Source: Dendrolimus kikuchii
Taxonomy: Eukaryota > Arthropoda > Insecta > Lepidoptera > Lasiocampidae
Assembly: GCA_019925095.2 (NCBI GenBank)
Contig: CM034392.1
Location: 25,486,387 to 25,550,386 of the forward strand
Direction: 5' to 3'
Length of the DNA stretch: 64,000 bases
Shown here: piece by piece, positions 61,642 through 64,000 of the stretch
How positions within the stretch are numbered: the first letter of the stretch is position 1
How the letters are laid out: the number at the start of each line of letters is the position of its first letter
Translations under genes and position numbers: made by a program
The notes under the pieces: generated by a model
Told to the model about the DNA's origin: nothing
Database searches by the model: none
Seen by the model: the letters and a program-made list of their open reading frames with translations, nothing else

Positions 61642-61930
61642 CTTGCTAGTTGCTCTATGTAACGTACATACAAATTTAATTAGGTGTTTTATATATATAA
61701 ACCTTCATTACTTTAGTTTGTTGTTCAATTCAATACAATTACAAAGAAACTAAGTCAGTATAATGTAGACAACTGCACAGCAAAACATAAAGAAAAGTCG
61801 CAACCAACCTGATTTAAAGTACCTAATAAGTAATGAATAACATATGGGCAACTTGACAACGTATTTGTTATTGAATTGCTGTTATTACTATTATTACTAA
61901 ATTTTGTCAATTTATATGTTTACGTAGCTC
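61642..61930. other. no recognised feature
   Basis: AT-rich; nothing recognised. Confidence 0.35.
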
Positions 61931-62714
61931 CTTAGGGTATGGCCTGAGTGCCCGCTCTATTCAGGCGTGCAACGAGGCGGAGCGTGCAGCGTTCGTATCA
62001 AACACATGGAAACACTAGCGCGTGTCCCTAGTCGTGGCCGGCTGGCGCGGTGGCTCCAGCGGGCGATGTTTGCGTCGAGCGACGCGTCGTGTACAGGAAC
62101 GCTGCACACTCCATTCGGGCGTGCACTGAGACCGTAGATATACTAATTTAAATGTATGTTGGGTATGAAAGAGAGAGCATGAAATTAGAGTAAACGCGGT
62201 CGTGATGCGAGCACTGCGCAAAATCTGCGGAGTGACGCTCGCGGACCGCGTTCGTAATACCGAAGTAAGAAAGAAAGTTGGTCTGAAAGAGAGTGTCGGG
62301 GTGAAGGTAAGGAAAGGAATGCTCCGGTGGTTCGGGCATGTGGAAAGAATGACTAAACAGATATACAATGCAAAAGTGGATGGATGCAGAAGTCGTGGAA
62401 GGCCACGACACACCTTCCATGATCAAATTGATCGTGTACTAGCAGAAGGTGACGTCAGGAGCCTTAAGAACAGACGAGCGTGCATGACAAGAGTTATGAA
62501 TGTCAAAGAAGTAAGTGAGGTGTGTAAGAATAAGCCTAAATGGCGCTCTGTTGTTCGTGCCTACCCCGCAAGGGAACTGGAGTGAAGTTATGTATGTATG
62601 TAAATGTATATAAGCGCTAACAAGTGTCCCTAGTCGAGATGTGCGTCGAGCGGAGCGTCGCATATAAACCAGTTTGTGAACGATGAACGCCCAGCGTGTA
62701 CTCAGGCTACTTAG
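61931..62714. mobile_element. TIR element carrying RTE-T copy p
   Basis: Left end CTTAGGGTATGGCCTGAGTG, right end inverted CTAAGTAGCCTGAGTACACG; the shared TGGCCTGAGT/TAGCCTGAGT and the GGAGCGTG/GCGACGCTCCGC blocks define imperfect TIRs. CTTA flanks both ends. GC-rich internal sequence, no transposase. Superfamily unassigned. Confidence 0.6.
62158..62600 (+). pseudogene. RTE-T LINE copy p
   Basis: Plus copy, 127 open codons (62202-62585) from MRALRKICGVTLADRVRN to RAYPARELE; the final Ala is changed to Glu. Flanked by TAAATGTAT at 62149-62157 and 62601-62609. Confidence 0.9.
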
Positions 62715-62740
62715 TTGGACTCTATTGCCCGCAACCCCGC

Positions 62741-62983
62741 AAAATTTTGCCAGGTGGTAGGGCATTTGCCCGACTGGATGGCTACCACCCCTGGTCTAAA
62801 GTATGTCGCCATAATAACCTTGTGTTGTGTTCCGGCATTAATGACCAGGTTCCAGTCTTCCTTAAGAGAGCAGCAGCGCATTTGTAGCAACTTTGCTGTT
62901 GCAAATGTCCATAGGCGATGGTAACCGCTTTCCATCAAGTGGGCCGTCTGCCTGTCTGCTGATCTCCTGTAACAAAAAAAAAA
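62741..62983 (+). mobile_element. family A copy A22, head truncated at GCCAGGTGG
   Basis: Starts CAAAATTTTGCCAGGTGG and continues normally to CTCCTGTAACAAAAAAAAA. The head upstream of GCCAGGTGG is missing at the same place as in A21. Confidence 0.88.
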
Positions 62984-63370
62984 CCCACCCCGCCGGACGC
63001 TTTGCCACGCTTTAACACGAATTGCCACATCCAAGGAATGCTCTTAACGATCCTTAAACTATACAGCTTAAAACAATAAATAATATTTGAAATTAATGCT
63101 AATGCCGTCGGCGCGTAAATGTGGGCCCCCCGTTATAACTCAGGGACGGTTCGCGGTTAATGTTACGATTTACCACTCAACAAGATTATTTATTGTGATT
63201 ACGGCTTGATAAAGGTGTGGCACACCTTTTGGGCTATGCAGGACCCGGAGCCTCTGCCATAATAATGATATTACCCCCCATTAATGAAGATTCGATGATG
63301 TGGGGGGCGGCTCCTTCGCTTTGTGCTTACGGATTATGTTTAAATTATCAGCTTGGACTTAAATTCACTT
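62984..63370. other. no recognised feature
   Basis: Includes the C6/G7 pair TTACCCCCCATTAATG...GATGTGGGGGGC at 63274-63307. Nothing else. Confidence 0.35.
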
Positions 63371-63445
63371 CATGGTGCGATATTGATACTGGTTAATATC
63401 GCACCATGTTGCCCTGGATATTATAATATCCAGGGCAACATGGTG
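63371..63445. repeat. overlapping palindromes, one of 44 bp perfect
   Basis: 63402-63445 is an exact 44 bp palindrome with no spacer, centred at TATTATAATA. 63371-63384 and 63395-63408 form a second perfect 14 bp inverted repeat with a 10 bp loop, sharing CACCATG with the first. Confidence 0.95.
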
Positions 63446-63523
63446 GTTTCGAATAATGTTATCTCAACTCGAATATGGCTATAGTTTTTTTTTAATTTTC
63501 ATTTTTTTACAACACTATTTTAT

Positions 63524-63786
63524 CGTGCAGGAACGGAGAAAGAATACAATTTCCTGCGGCCGGGCGGCCTGTCCTAAGAGGCGACAAAACAACCCATAGC
63601 CAGGTGTCGCCATAACAACCTTGAGTTGTATTCCGGCATTAGTGACCAGGTTCCAGTCTCCCTTAAGAGAGCAGCAGCGCTTTTCTAGTAACTTGGTGTT
63701 GCTAATGTCCATAGGCGATGGTAACCGCTTTCCATCAAGTGGGCCGTCTGCCTGTCTGCTGATCTCCTGCAATAATAAAAAAAAAA
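63524..63786 (+). mobile_element. family A copy A23, internal deletion
   Basis: Head CGTGCAGGAACGGAG to tail CTCCTGCAATAATAAAAAAA, with the region from GGTAGGGCATTTG to AGTATGTC removed (about 50 bp) between CCAGGTG and TCGCC. Confidence 0.88.
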
Positions 63787-63896
63787 CACTAAAAACTAAT
63801 AAGTATGAAATAAAATATTACAATTATATACATTAATATGTAATATTTATTAAGAAAAACTACCAGTCGTTTTGTTTTATATTTAACTAGCCAATA

Positions 63897-64000
63897 CCCG
63901 CTCGCTTCGCGTGCCGTAAAATCCATTCTTAGCTGACCTCTACTCGGCGAAAGGAAGGTCCATGCCAAATTTAAAGTCTATAGGTATTATAGATACTGCG
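63897..64000 (-). mobile_element. Helitron 3' end, running off the window
   Basis: Top strand AACTAGCCAATACCCGCTCG: on the minus strand the end reads GCGGGTATTGGCTAG with T following. The rest continues beyond base 64000. Group differs from H1-H4. Confidence 0.6.

Overview
This 64 kb window looks like intergenic or heterochromatic DNA from a moth or butterfly (Lepidoptera). That is an inference from the repeat repertoire: TATG-tailed RTE-type LINEs, tRNA-derived SINEs with (ATT)n tails, Helitrons ending in CTAG inside A/T targets, and GAAGTCGGTT-ended foldback elements. I found no convincing host gene, rRNA, functional tRNA or CRISPR array. Nearly every open frame longer than 60 codons is explained by a mobile element or by low-complexity sequence. 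The best non-repeat candidate is an unrecognised 88-codon open frame at 26521-26788.

Dominant families: (1) 'RTE-T', sixteen 5'-truncated copies of the C-terminus of a non-LTR reverse transcriptase, all ending a few bases after the stop codon in a (TATG)n tail. (2) 'Family A', about 24 copies or fragments of a ~310 bp poly-A retroposon whose 3' end matches the tail of an RTE LINE present at 36.1-36.5 kb. (3) Helitrons of at least four groups; one group (H2) carries a variable number of ~115 bp internal tandem units. (4) 'Family B', a tRNA-derived SINE, and one further tRNA-derived SINE. (5) CR1/jockey-like LINE ends. (6) Two LTR families present only as solo LTRs or fragments, with TG...CA ends and 4 bp target duplications. 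(7) TIR elements: a hAT with an 8 bp duplication, a TTAA-flanked MITE, a TTA-flanked MITE and a 2.3 kb foldback element. (8) A family with long palindromic arms that may be Penelope-like.

Layout: 0-3 kb LINE relics with an A copy nested in one LINE ORF; 3-7 kb SINE B, RTE-T and two opposed solo LTRs; 8.4-10.8 kb the foldback element with a 322 bp tandem array; 11-16 kb LINE, Helitron and A copies; 16.7-17.4 kb hairpin element; 19.5-20.9 kb LTR carrying a LINE carrying a Helitron; 22-31 kb dense RTE-T, SINE, LINE and Helitron mosaic; 32-38 kb LINE 3' ends, H2 Helitrons and a solo LTR inside an RTE ORF; 38.7-39.2 kb an A copy inside an A copy; 40-47 kb hairpin element, SINE C, CR1 LINE and RTE-T; 51.8-53.4 kb MITE, AT arrays and an RTE-T copy expanded by a GGGCAAAA minisatellite; 55-58 kb TTAA MITE and a hAT carrying a LINE; 59-64 kb possible Penelope-like element, RTE-T, a TIR element and a 44 bp perfect palindrome.

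The 'genes' here do not cooperate in a pathway. The relationships are parasitic: autonomous LINEs probably mobilised the SINEs, and element-in-element nesting gives a relative insertion history. Such density and nesting fits pericentromeric DNA, a W chromosome or a piRNA-cluster-like region, but sequence alone cannot choose between these.
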